A DNA stretch of 64,000 nucleotides, taken from Branchipolynoe longqiensis. Taxonomy: Eukaryota; Annelida; Polychaeta; Phyllodocida; Polynoidae. A program made the translations under genes and the position numbers. Positions 55,271 to 64,000 of this stretch are shown piece by piece. The stretch covers positions 35,442,481-35,506,480 of the forward strand of contig CM059196.1 of NCBI GenBank assembly GCA_030323885.1. Reading direction: 5' to 3'. The notes under the pieces were generated by a model. That model did not search any database. It had not been told where the DNA came from and saw only the letters and a program-made list of their open reading frames with translations. The stretch's first letter is position 1. Each line of letters begins with the position of its first letter.

Positions 55271-55389
55271 GACTGGAGTCTGTCCTACTCATCTACCGCT
55301 CCAGCCTCCCCAACCCCAGCACACTCCCCAACCCCACCACCCCTCCACACTGTATCCGCCACTCACTGTACCGCTATTTCTTTCTGCAG

Positions 55390-55550
55390 GCCCGACCGAA
55401 GGTAGCCACGTTCAAGTTCCACAAACACACGATGCAAGTTCACCAGTTGAACGTCAGCCTTGACCCCACTGACCTCAGCTCCATCCACATCCTCATAGAA
55501 CTCGACCCGGTGCCCCAGGGGCGACTCTTCCCCATAGCCTTACTGCTACG
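55390..55550 (+). CDS. Polycystin-1-like protein, internal exon 5 of 5 visible (GAIN domain, continues outside)
   Basis: This 161-nt exon encodes 53 codons plus two bases (phase 2 at its end), between TTTCTTTCTGCAG and GTAAGTGAG. It starts ARPKVATFKFHKHTMQVHQL and ends with a hydrophobic strand, FPIALLLR. The arrangement (F-x-F-H-x-H, then L-x-V-x-L, a polar turn, a hydrophobic strand and A-L-L-L-R) matches the late GAIN part of polycystin-1-like proteins, upstream of the GPS cleavage motif. The GPS itself (HL/HF-T-type site with its cysteines), PLAT domain and transmembrane segments were not found downstream, so the gene runs past the window or through a long intron. Together the five exons make 854 coding nt over 37.3 kb. 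Confidence 0.8.
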
Positions 55551-55587
55551 GTAAGTGAGTTTTTATTAATTGCATAATTCATTACAT

Positions 55588-55658
55588 GTACCATCCTGGA
55601 TGGAGACAGCTGTCACCTTAGATGTTGCCAGGATGTAAAACTCCAACAACCAACCAAC
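55588..55658 (+). mobile_element. SINE family A 3' fragment just after exon 5
   Basis: Degenerate tail (CCTTAGATGTTGCCAGGATG, CAACAACCAACCAACC) about 40 bp downstream of the exon 5 donor, next to a TATATC microsatellite. Confidence 0.7.
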
Positions 55659-55699
55659 CAACTATATGTATATATATATATATCTATCTATATATATGT

Positions 55700-55835
55700 T
55701 TTACCTTGGTCTATGCCTCTGGGTACTCGTAGTCCAAGGAGAAGGAAGCACATCCGGGTCCAGCAATTAGCATAATCTACTCACAACGGGAGGACGTTTG
55801 TTGAGTAGCTCCGGCAGTTTTTCTACATACTATAT
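55700..55835. repeat. Low-copy repeat also at 25480-25960 (empty site for a SINE)
   Basis: TATGCCTCTGGGTACTCGTA, GAAGGAAGCACATCCGGGTC and GTTTGTTGAGTAGCTCCGGC match the flanks of the SINE at 25499 without the SINE. Confidence 0.85.
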
Positions 55836-56154
55836 ACATACATGCATACATATATACATCTGGGTATCTGGTATTTCACTCGCGGGAATTCGCGGTTCCA
55901 GTCCATGAATGTTAAATACTGAACCTTCTTGTACGACATCAAATGGAAGCCAGGTAATCGAGTTATACAGAAAAAAGAACTTGCTAGCTCATGTTCCTGC
56001 CTCGGCGGCCATATCCTCGGGAAGGTGTATCTATCGATCCTTGCAGGTTACCGTCTAGTTTTTTATCCGTTTGTTGATTAGGCTGGAGATATTTCAATTG
56101 CATTTTTTATTGGACTGCTCTAGTAATGCTGGACAGCAGGTACAGTAGTGTAGT

Positions 56155-56257
56155 AGGGGGAATTAACCTGGTAGGAACTACATGTATGCAGCCAGGTAGG
56201 CATGGATATGGTGATTGCATCAGGGGGCCTAGGTAGTGTAATGGTTAATATGCTAGT
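56155..56257 (+). mobile_element. SINE family B head, older diverged copy in inverse orientation
   Basis: GGTAGGCATGGATATGG, then GGCCTAGGTAGTGTAATGG and GTTAATATGCTAG resemble the family B head. It stops where the minus-strand dimer begins, giving a head-to-head arrangement. Confidence 0.65.
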
Positions 56258-56262
56258 GTCGT

Positions 56263-56753
56263 GGGGGTGATGAAAATGGGAAATACTGCGCCTGGAGCGG
56301 GACTCGAACCCACATCTCTTTGCATTCCGGGCCAGTGTGCTAACCATTACACCACCTAGGCTCCCTGATATCAACAAACTCCCCACGCCTACCTGTCTAT
56401 GTGGTTACTTGCCTGAGAGGTAAGTGCAGACCACTACACTCGTCCCCCTGGAATTGTAAGTCTTGTAATGCTTACAATTACATACAGACAATGCACTAAC
56501 ACATACATACACAGGGTAGGTTCAACAACTATACAGCGCAAAGCTTGTACAGGATCCTGATCACGGCAACCAGTGTCGTGGGGGTGATGAAAATGGGAAA
56601 TACTGTGCCTAGAGTGGGACTCGAACCCACATCTCTTTGCATTCCGGGCCAGTGTGCTAACCATTACACCACCTAGGCTCCCTGATATCAACACACTCCC
56701 CACGCCTACCTGTCTATGTGGTTACTTGCCTGAGAGATAAGTGCAGACCACTA
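56263..56753 (-). mobile_element. Composite SINE family B, head-linker-head dimer
   Basis: Minus-strand copy with two tRNA-like heads (ACTCGAACCC B box, CTAACCATTACACCACC A box) and one linker. The truncated last head has the same boundary as the other loci. Confidence 0.85.
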
Positions 56754-56787
56754 CACTAGCCATGGAATGGCAATAAGTGTGGGGTTG

Positions 56788-57212
56788 AATCTAGATAAAA
56801 GATTCACCCTGTACTTGTAGTACACGGGTGAACAACAATGTAGTCTAAATACTGGCGAAAATAGCTTTAGTATGGAACAGGAAGTAGAATGCCTGGTTCC
56901 AATATCAAATGGCTACTTATATCGGCACAGATTTAGTGAAATGGAGATTATGCAAAAAGGCAATATGGCGGCGATAAAACGCTGTCGATTTCACTTTTAA
57001 ATTCTATTAAACTAGATGTTTTATTATATTTGTCAACTCAAAAGTAGTGGGGAAATATTAAGACATATATAAAGAATAAGTATTGTTTTTTAGATTGTGG
57101 ATTTAGGCTCTCATTTCATTTCCCCGCTTTTTCGGCAGCTGTTATATAGGGCTGATATTCACCCGTGTACTGCGAGTACAGGGTGACTCCTTTATCTAGG
57201 TTGAATCCTGCT
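56788..57212. mobile_element. Fold-back element with ~45-bp inverted ends
   Basis: GGTTGAATCTAGATAAAAG and CACCCTGTACTTGTAGTACA at the left are complementary to TGTACTGCGAGTACAGGGTG and CTTTATCTAGGTTGAATCC at the right. The 310-bp interior is AT-rich, with no ORF. Confidence 0.72.
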
Positions 57213-57440
57213 GTATGCGCAATATTTCCCATTTGCATTACCCTATGGCACTGGTTTCGTGACCCCCTGTAGCCGATGTTTACTTTTTGTGCTGGGGGGT
57301 TGTTAAAGAAACAAAGAAACTCACTGCTTTCTGTGACCTTGACCCACATGTACATGCTCTATGGTTGTTGAACGTACCCTGTGTATGTATGTAAATTCAT
57401 TCTATGTATGTCTGTAATTGCTAGCACTAAACGACATATG
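57213..57440 (+). mobile_element. Diverged relative of family B linker
   Basis: CAATATTTCCCATTTGCATTA, GGCACTGGTTTCGTGACC and ACGTACCCTGTGTATGTATG match the end of a family B head and its linker. A block GCCGATGTTTACTTTTTGTG, shared with 53630-53700, is inserted. Confidence 0.55.
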
Positions 57441-57949
57441 GAGGTAAACCATTTTTTTTAAACTTACAATTCCAATTCCAATTTGATAAATTTGAACTTG
57501 ACTACATTTGAAATGTGACATTTTCCAACAATATAATTTTTTTCAAATTGACCACTCTTAGGCTATTTCTCTTCAACTCCAATATTCCAATTACACTACA
57601 TTGTGTCGTTCTATTAACTGGGGGACAGCAACAATCTTCAGGTACTTGTTTAAATATTTAGTAATAAATTCATAAAAAAATGTGTAGATTTCATGGTCTT
57701 GCATCAACACTATTTTAATGTAAATAGCATGTGAAACCTCCTTACCGATGTAAAACCTTTAAAAAAATGTAGCGTTCATAAACAACCAGGCTATAATTAA
57801 TCACCTATAATTGTTGTTGATTTTGTCGTGAGTTAGATTTCAATGTCAGTTGAGACAAGTCTAACCACTTCAAAATTCCATCACATATAGTGGTTGCCAT
57901 CGTTCGACATGGATCTAACCATTTCAGAGTTGTGTGTAAATGTCAATGT
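57441..57949. other. Unique AT-rich DNA, nothing recognised
   Basis: No repeat, exon or RNA gene supported downstream of exon 5 here. Confidence 0.5.
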
Positions 57950-58425
57950 AGGCATCCCCTACACCTGCCCCCTACACCTCCCTCACCCCTACACCCATTA
58001 CACCCATTACACTCATTACCCCCCTATACCCCTACAACCTAACGCCCTAACACCCTACACCCTAACACCCCTACACCCCTACACCCTAACACCTCTACAC
58101 GACCTGCCCCCTAAACCTCCTTCACCCCTACACCCCTTCACCCCATCACCCCTTACGCCCATTACACCCATTACACCCCCAACACCCCTACACCATAACA
58201 CCTAACACCCCTACACCCCTACACCCTTACACCCTTACACAGCTACACCCTAACACCCCTACACCCTAGCACCCCTACACTCGCCTACATCCCCTAAATC
58301 CCCTACAAACCCCCTACACACCCCCTACACACCCCTACACACCCCTACACACCCTACACACCCCCTACACACCCCCTACACACCCCCTACACCCCCCACC
58401 TACAACCCACACCCCAACACAACCC
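57950..58425 (+). repeat. CCCCTACAC repeat
   Basis: CACCCCTACACCCTAACACC and ACACACCCCCTAC units. Confidence 0.93.
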
Positions 58426-58667
58426 CGAAAAGCAGCTCCACAGCAGCTCCTCAGTAGCTCCTCATCACTGTCACATTAGGAGTCCTTTTTGTCCGATGAC
58501 GGCTGCTTGAAAAAGGCATTTCTGATCTCTAATTGGGCTTTCAGCTAACAGATCTGTCTCGATCGCTCTGAAAGCTCCCCCATCATCGGACCGGCCCGAA
58601 AATAACAAGGTGCTGGCGGCGGCAGGTTGTCGGTGGTAGCTGGGTGGGCGCGAGCTTGGTGATGATG

Positions 58668-58985
58668 ATTGATTGGTTGTTGGAGTTTTACATCCGGGCA
58701 ACATTTAAGGTCATATCAGGATGGGTATCGACTTCTGACAGTGCACAGTCATGGCGACTATATAATTATAATGCTGCCCCACTGGGAAATTGGGCCGGCA
58801 GCACCATGACCCGATATCCCACTCAGTCACATTATCCTGACACTGGGCCAACCAGTCCTCGCCCTATCCTATTAATGCCAAGTGTCAGGCTAGGAATCGA
58901 CAAGTAAGTCATTGGTTCGACTCGACTGGGAACCGAACTCCTGACCTACCTACCACATGCGAAGCCCATGCTCTACCAATTCGAC
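58668..58985 (-). mobile_element. tRNA-derived SINE family A, full copy
   Basis: Minus-strand tail, body and head (GGGAACCGAACTCCTGACC, then TGCTCTACCAATTCGACAACC). Its antisense frame gives a spurious ORF. Confidence 0.86.
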
Positions 58986-58989
58986 AACC

Positions 58990-59640
58990 ACGCACATTGG
59001 GTTGTGATGATGATGATGATGACGATAGCGTTGATGTTGGTGGTGTTGGATATTTACGACGGCAGCAACACCCTGCCCCCAACCACCAACAAATAAACCA
59101 ATTTACACAAATAAATCACTAAAAGGCATGTCCAATTTGAAATGCTCTGTTAACATGTCGATGACCTATTTAGGGTTGTGAACAAGGCTTTGCTGCTGAC
59201 ATCAACTCGTATGGCTGGATATGCACAGATTGGTGCCCATTAGAAACCAGACTCCCCCCCCCCCACACACACACAGACACCCTCCCAAATCAACACCCCC
59301 CCCCCCCGCCATCCTCCCCACCATCCCACCTCCATCAGCGCCCTTCTCTCTGCTGTCTGTTTGAGCTAATTGCTCTCACAATATGGGCGTCCGAAGTGAG
59401 GGAATGCTAGCCTTGGTTGGTTGGGATGGCGTGTGTGGCATGGCGACAGTAGGAGTGCTTTTGCCTTATTAGCAAAGATTCGCAGTGTGTGGAGATTTTT
59501 AATCATAGCGATGTTTGCATGTTGGTGTCGGCAAACCAATGGCCCCGATTTAATGCAAATTCCGATACACCGCGATGATTCATTAGACCAGGAATTGTTT
59601 ATGTCAAAGGTAATTTTGTAAGCTGAACACTGATTTAATA
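58990..59640. other. Mixed DNA with (GAT)n and C-run patches
   Basis: GATGATGATGATGATGACG at 59005 and C runs near 59257 and 59300. The 66-codon + frame at 59421 has no recognisable similarity. Confidence 0.5.
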
Positions 59641-59644
59641 TAAG

Positions 59645-60440
59645 CTGAACCCCGATTTAACGATTCACATCTATTTTCGCGATGACATTGAATGGATCAA
59701 CAGTGTTTCACTGTATATATAACGATCCCGTTATAACGGGGTTTCACTGTGTATATATAATGATCGCATTATAACGGGGTTTCACTGTATATATATAATG
59801 ATCGCGTAATAACGGGGTTTCACTGTATATATATAATGATCGCGTTATAATGGGGTTTCACTGTATATATATATATATATATAGCAATCGCATTATAAAT
59901 ATAATATGGTTTTACTGTGTATATATAATGATCACGTTATAATGGCGGTTCACTGTATATATAACAATTGCATAATAATGGGGTTTCACTGTATATATAA
60001 TGATTGCAGTATAATGGGGTGTCACTGTATATATATAATGATCGCCTTATAACGGGGTTTCACTGTATATATATAACGATCGCGTTATAATAGGGTTTCA
60101 CTGTATATATATAACAATCATGTTATAATGGGGTTTCACTGTATATGTATATAACAATCGCGTTATAATGGGGCTTCACTGTATATATATATAATGATCG
60201 TGTTATAATGGGGTTTCTTTGTATATATATAATGATCGCGTTATACCATGGTGTCACTATACATATATATAAAGATCAGGTTATGACGGGGTTTCACTGT
60301 ATATATATATAACGATCATGTTATAACAGGGTTTCACTGTGTATATATAACGATCGCGTTATAACGGGGTTTTATTGTCTCTATATAACGATCGCGTTAT
60401 AACGGGGGTTCACTCTATATACAGTGAAATCCTCTTCTAG
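59645..60440. repeat. ~38-bp minisatellite made of pogo-like transposon ends
   Basis: About 19 units of TATAACGATCGCGTTATAAC and GGGGTTTCACTGTATATA. On the minus strand each unit reads TACAGTGAAACCCCGTTATA, the form of a pogo/Tigger terminus beside a TA target. Confidence 0.93.
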
Positions 60441-60544
60441 TGTGATCGTTATATATGTATATATGCACTAAATTCGCCGAGGGAGTCGTTAAAAGTGAAA
60501 TTGTAGCAGAACACTGTCTTGACGAGGCTTACTGCCTGGTGTAA

Positions 60545-61530
60545 TGAGTGACATTCAGGAGGGCCGGGTTTGTGTGTGGTGGGTGAGGGGAGGGGCTGAT
60601 GGTGGTTAGTTGGGGAGGGGAGAGTTGCGGGTTGTGTGTGGGATAGATGCAGATGATGGGGTGGTGGGGACGGGAGGCGGTGATGGTGGTTAGTGGCGGG
60701 AGGGGAGTGTTGCTAGTTGTGTGAGGGCTGGAGACAAGGGGGTGGTGGTGGTGAGGACGGGAGGCAGTGATGGTGGTTAGTGGCGGGAAGGGAGTGTTGC
60801 TAGTTGTGTGAGGGCTGTAGACAGAGGGGTGGTGGTGGTGGGGAGGGGAGGCGTTGATGGTGGTTAGTGGGGGCAGGGGAGTGTTGCTAGTTGTGTGAGG
60901 GCTGTAGACAGAGGGGTGGTGGTGGTGGGGACGGGAGGCGGTGATGGTGGTTAGTGGCGGGAGGGGAGTGTTGCTAGTTGTGTGAGGGCTGTAGACAAGG
61001 GGGTGGTGGTGGTGGGGACGGGAGGCGGTGATGGTGGTTAGTGGCGGGAGAGGAGTGTTGCTAGTTGTGTGAGGGCTGTAGACAGAGGGGTGGTGGTGGT
61101 GGGGACGGGAGGCGGTGATGGTGATTAGTGGCGGGAGGGGAGAGTTGCTAGTTGTGTGAGGGCTGTAGACAAGGGGGTGGTGGTGGTGGGGACGGGAGGC
61201 GGTGATGGTGGTTAGTGGCGGGAGGGGAGTGTTGTTAGTTGTGTGAGGGCTGGAGACAAGGGGGTGGTGGTGGGGAGGGGAGGCGGTGATGGTGGTTAGT
61301 GGCAGGAGGGGAGTGTTGCTAGTTGTGGGAGGGCTGTAGACAAGGGGGTGGTGGTGGTGGGGATGGGAGGCGGTGATGGTGGTTAGTGGCGGGAGGGGAG
61401 TGTTGCTAGTTGTGTGAGGGCTGGAGACAAGGGGGTGGTGGTGGTGGGGAGGGGAGGCGGTGATGATGGTTAGTGGCAGGAGGGGAGTGTTGTGGGTCGT
61501 GTGTGGGCTGGAGACAGAGGGGTGGGGGTG
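60545..61530 (+). repeat. 87-bp G-rich minisatellite, ~11 units
   Basis: TTGCTAGTTGTGTGAGGGCT, GGTGGTGGTGGGGACGGGAG and GGTGATGGTGGTTAGTGGC repeat every 87 bp (60711, 60798, 60885, 60972). Confidence 0.95.
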
Positions 61531-61689
61531 GGTGTGGGGTGGGAAGACTGGTGGGGAAGGCGTGCACTAATTGCAGGAAGCCATTTCAGATTAATTGACA
61601 CCACGCCCGCCTTCTGAGCAATGGTTTCCGCCCCGCACCATTGTGGCCAATAATAGCGCAAGTCCGCCATGTTGTCGACCTGTCAGAGC

Positions 61690-62240
61690 GCTCCCCTCCA
61701 CCCCCTCCGCCCCCTCCCCTACACCCCCTCCACCCCTCCTGCTCCTCCCCCTCCTCCTCCCCCCTCCCTTCTCCCTTCTCCCCCCTCCTCCCCGCTCCTC
61801 CCCCCTCTTCCCCTCTCCTCCCCCTCCCCCTCCCCTCCCCCTCCTCCACCCCCTCCCCCTCCTCCCCCCCTCCCCCTCCTCCTCCTCCTCCCCCTCCCCC
61901 TCCCCCTCCCTCCCCCCCCCTCCCCCTCCCCCTCCCCCTCCCCCCCGCCCTCCTCCTCCCCCTCCCCCTCCTCCTGCCCCTCCCCCTCCCCCTCCCCCTC
62001 CTCCCCCTCTCCCTCCCCCTCCTCCCCCTCCCCCACCCTCCTCCCCCCTGCTCCCCCCTCCCCCACCCTCCTCCCCCCTCCTCCCCCCTTCTCCCCCTCC
62101 TCCCCTTTCTCCCTCCTCCCCTTTCTCCCTCTCCTCCCCCCTCCCCCCTCTCCCCTCCCCCCTCCCTCCCCCTCCCCCCTCTCCCCTCCCCCTCCCCTCC
62201 CCCTCCCCCCTCCTCCCCACTTCCCCACTTCCCCACTTCC
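61690..62240 (+). repeat. Homopyrimidine tract downstream of exon 5
   Basis: CTCCTCCCCC-type sequence, almost pure C/T for 550 bp; frames on both strands are open by composition. Confidence 0.95.
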
Positions 62241-62529
62241 CCATGCCCCCTTCACCCCACTACCGCGCTCTCGCCTTTACGGCATGGCGTGCACGGGTGG
62301 GTGGGTTGGAAATTATGGGATTAGATCTAGGGGGAAGTCACGTCGGTTACTCTGGGGGACACGGGAGGAAATGATAGGATCAGGCGGCGCACCCTGCCAC
62401 GATCTCCGGGGGGCGCGGTCGGAGACCCATGGGGAACCCGGGAGGAAGGGCGCCGGGGACGGGAGGGAGGAGGGACGGGGAGCCGGGAGCAGATTGGTGA
62501 GTCAGCAATCAATCTGAGCAACAGTCAGC

Positions 62530-63010
62530 GCGACTTGTGGCCGTGAGGAGCTGTTCATGTGTAAAGGTCTCAGTGACACCCGCAGTGCCAATTATACTAG
62601 TAGGTGTGAAGATTGTTGTAGGGGTCGTTACTGACGGCTGTAGTGACAGTCACACTAGTAGGTGTGGAGATTGTTGTAGGGGTGAGTACTGACAGCTGTA
62701 GTGACAGTCACACTAGTACTACTTGTTGTAGGGGTAGGTACTGACAGCTCTAGTGACAGTCACATGCGTATATGTGGAGATTGTTGGAGGGGTGGGTGCT
62801 GACAGCTGACAGCTGCAGTGACAGTTACATTAGTAGAATTTACCATAGGGGTTGGTACTGACAGCTGTAGTGACAGTGACACTAGTGGCTGTGGAGATTA
62901 TTGTATTGATGGGTACTGACAGCTGTAGTGACAGTGACACTAGTGGCTGTGGAGTTTATTGTAGGGCTGGGTGCTGACAGCTGCAGTGACAGTCACACTA
63001 GTTGGTGTGG
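62530..63010 (+). repeat. 59-bp minisatellite, ~8 units
   Basis: GTGACAGTCACACTAGTAGG, GTGGAGATTGTTGTAGGGG and GTACTGACAGCTGTA units. Each contains the short palindrome GTGACAGTCAC. Confidence 0.92.
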
Positions 63011-63365
63011 AACTTAAGTACTGCTGGGTACAATATTACGTCATGCCTCTACTCTTAGATGGTGGGTTGCTTAATAAGAACCTTCCCAAAGAGCATGCTA
63101 CATTGAGCTCCAGAACCACATCTTCAGTTCTTCCACTCCTACCAGATGATGGATTATTCCTACCACTACCGTCATAGGGCGGGTTGGTAATGGAAATCAT
63201 CTATTAGTCATGGCTTCCTGCTTCTTTTCCTTCTCTTTCTCTTATCTCTTCAGCCAGACCACCCACTCCGAACTCTCCCCCTTTGCACTTCACCTACTTC
63301 CAGCCTTCCAGCCCTAACAGATCTTACAGCAACTCTTCCACCTCGAACCCTCCACCTTCCTTTCC

Positions 63366-63772
63366 TGACGGGATGGCCGAATGAATTGAGAGTCTCTCTC
63401 CCATTTTGGCAGATCATTCGATTCGCACCCATGGGTTTGAACCCTGGTCGAGTCAAACCAATGACTTGAAAATTGATACGTGTCAATTCCTAGCCAGGTG
63501 CTTGGCATTATTAGGATAGGGCGAAGACTGGTTGGCTCAGTGTCAGGATAATGTAACTGCGTGGGATATATGGTCATGGTGCCGGTGGCTTGGTCTCCCA
63601 GTGGGGCAGCACTATAAAGTCACTATGAGTGTGCACTGTCACAAGTCGGTACCCATCCTGATATTTGTTTTAACGTTTTTTATTGAGGCTGTGTTTATAC
63701 TGTCTATAGCATATAAGCTCGAGTACTGATATGACCTTAGATGTTCCCAGGACGTAAAACCCCAACAACCAA
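63366..63772 (+). mobile_element. SINE family A with a ~60-bp internal insertion
   Basis: The complete head (GACGGGATGGCCGAATGAA) and body run to CATCCTGATAT. About 60 bp of unrelated sequence follows (63666-63726), then CTGATATGACCTTAGATG resumes to the CCAACAACCAAC tail. CTGATAT flanks the insertion on both sides as a small direct repeat. Confidence 0.85.
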
Positions 63773-64000
63773 CAAAGGAAATAACCAACCTACTTCTTCC
63801 CCATTTTCTCCGCGAGCAAACACAGCTACAAAACCAAGTGCACTACTTTAACAGTGCACCCCAAGCAGGTAGTGTAGTATTTGAGATTTAGAGTGTACTC
63901 GATTTCAAAGCGGACGCTTCCGGCGGCTGACAGAGGTCTGCTGCTAGGCCGTCCTCTCTCCCCCCCCCCCCCCCCCCCCCCCGCCCCCTCACACACGCGC
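63773..64000. other. Unique DNA ending in a C run
   Basis: The C run at 63961-63982 ends the window; nothing else recognised. Confidence 0.5.

Noticed and set aside
59421..59621. Possible next exon of the polycystin-like gene downstream of exon 5
   Set aside because: Translation does not resemble a GPS or PLAT region, the required phase-2 acceptor is not evident, and no cysteine pattern of a GPS is present.

Overview
The window is eukaryotic nuclear DNA from an invertebrate, most likely a mollusc (a gastropod is plausible). The reasons are a split gene with GT-AG introns, at least four tRNA-derived SINE families of the type common in molluscs, LINE fragments, many small inverted-repeat DNA elements, and a very high load of mini- and microsatellites. 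I see no bacterial operon, CRISPR array, integron or rRNA gene. Most long open frames are artefacts of tandem repeats or of SINE antisense strands.

One protein gene is well supported. Five + strand exons (18229-18285, 40812-41054, 47739-48014, 52913-53029, 55390-55550) join in frame into 284 codons plus 2 nt. The product resembles the part of a polycystin-1-like / receptor-for-egg-jelly protein between the end of the REJ module and the GPS cleavage site, that is, the stalk and GAIN-type domain. The first four exons are phase 0 at both ends. The last leaves in phase 2, and its continuation (GPS, PLAT, transmembrane part) is not in the window. The introns are about 22.5, 6.7, 4.9 and 2.4 kb and are largely mobile and tandem-repeat DNA.

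Layout. 1-18 kb: SINEs, homopyrimidine and CCCAG arrays, inverted-repeat elements, a nested LINE 3' end, CTCF-like motif repeats and two related 23-bp minisatellite blocks. 18-41 kb (intron 1 of the visible gene): 44-bp, ~50-bp and CAGT/CAGC satellites, a broken retroelement ORF, a GC-rich island, a 14-bp satellite, and a LINE reverse-transcriptase fragment inserted in an 80-bp minisatellite. 41-48 kb: a second copy of a long inverted-repeat element and two homopyrimidine blocks. 48-56 kb: AT-rich tandem repeats, a trimeric composite SINE, a TTAA-flanked MITE and a SINE inserted exactly over a splice acceptor. 56-64 kb: fold-back elements, a minisatellite resembling pogo-type transposon termini, an 87-bp minisatellite, a third large homopyrimidine tract and a 59-bp minisatellite.

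The most interesting signals concern how repeats touch the splice sites. A SINE target-site duplication spans the acceptor of the fourth exon. The acceptor region of the second exon is the last of four tandem ~75-bp units, and the preceding unit keeps an in-frame alternative acceptor. The acceptor of the third exon sits at the edge of a 22-bp minisatellite. The sense-strand homopyrimidine tracts recall the known polypyrimidine tract of human PKD1.
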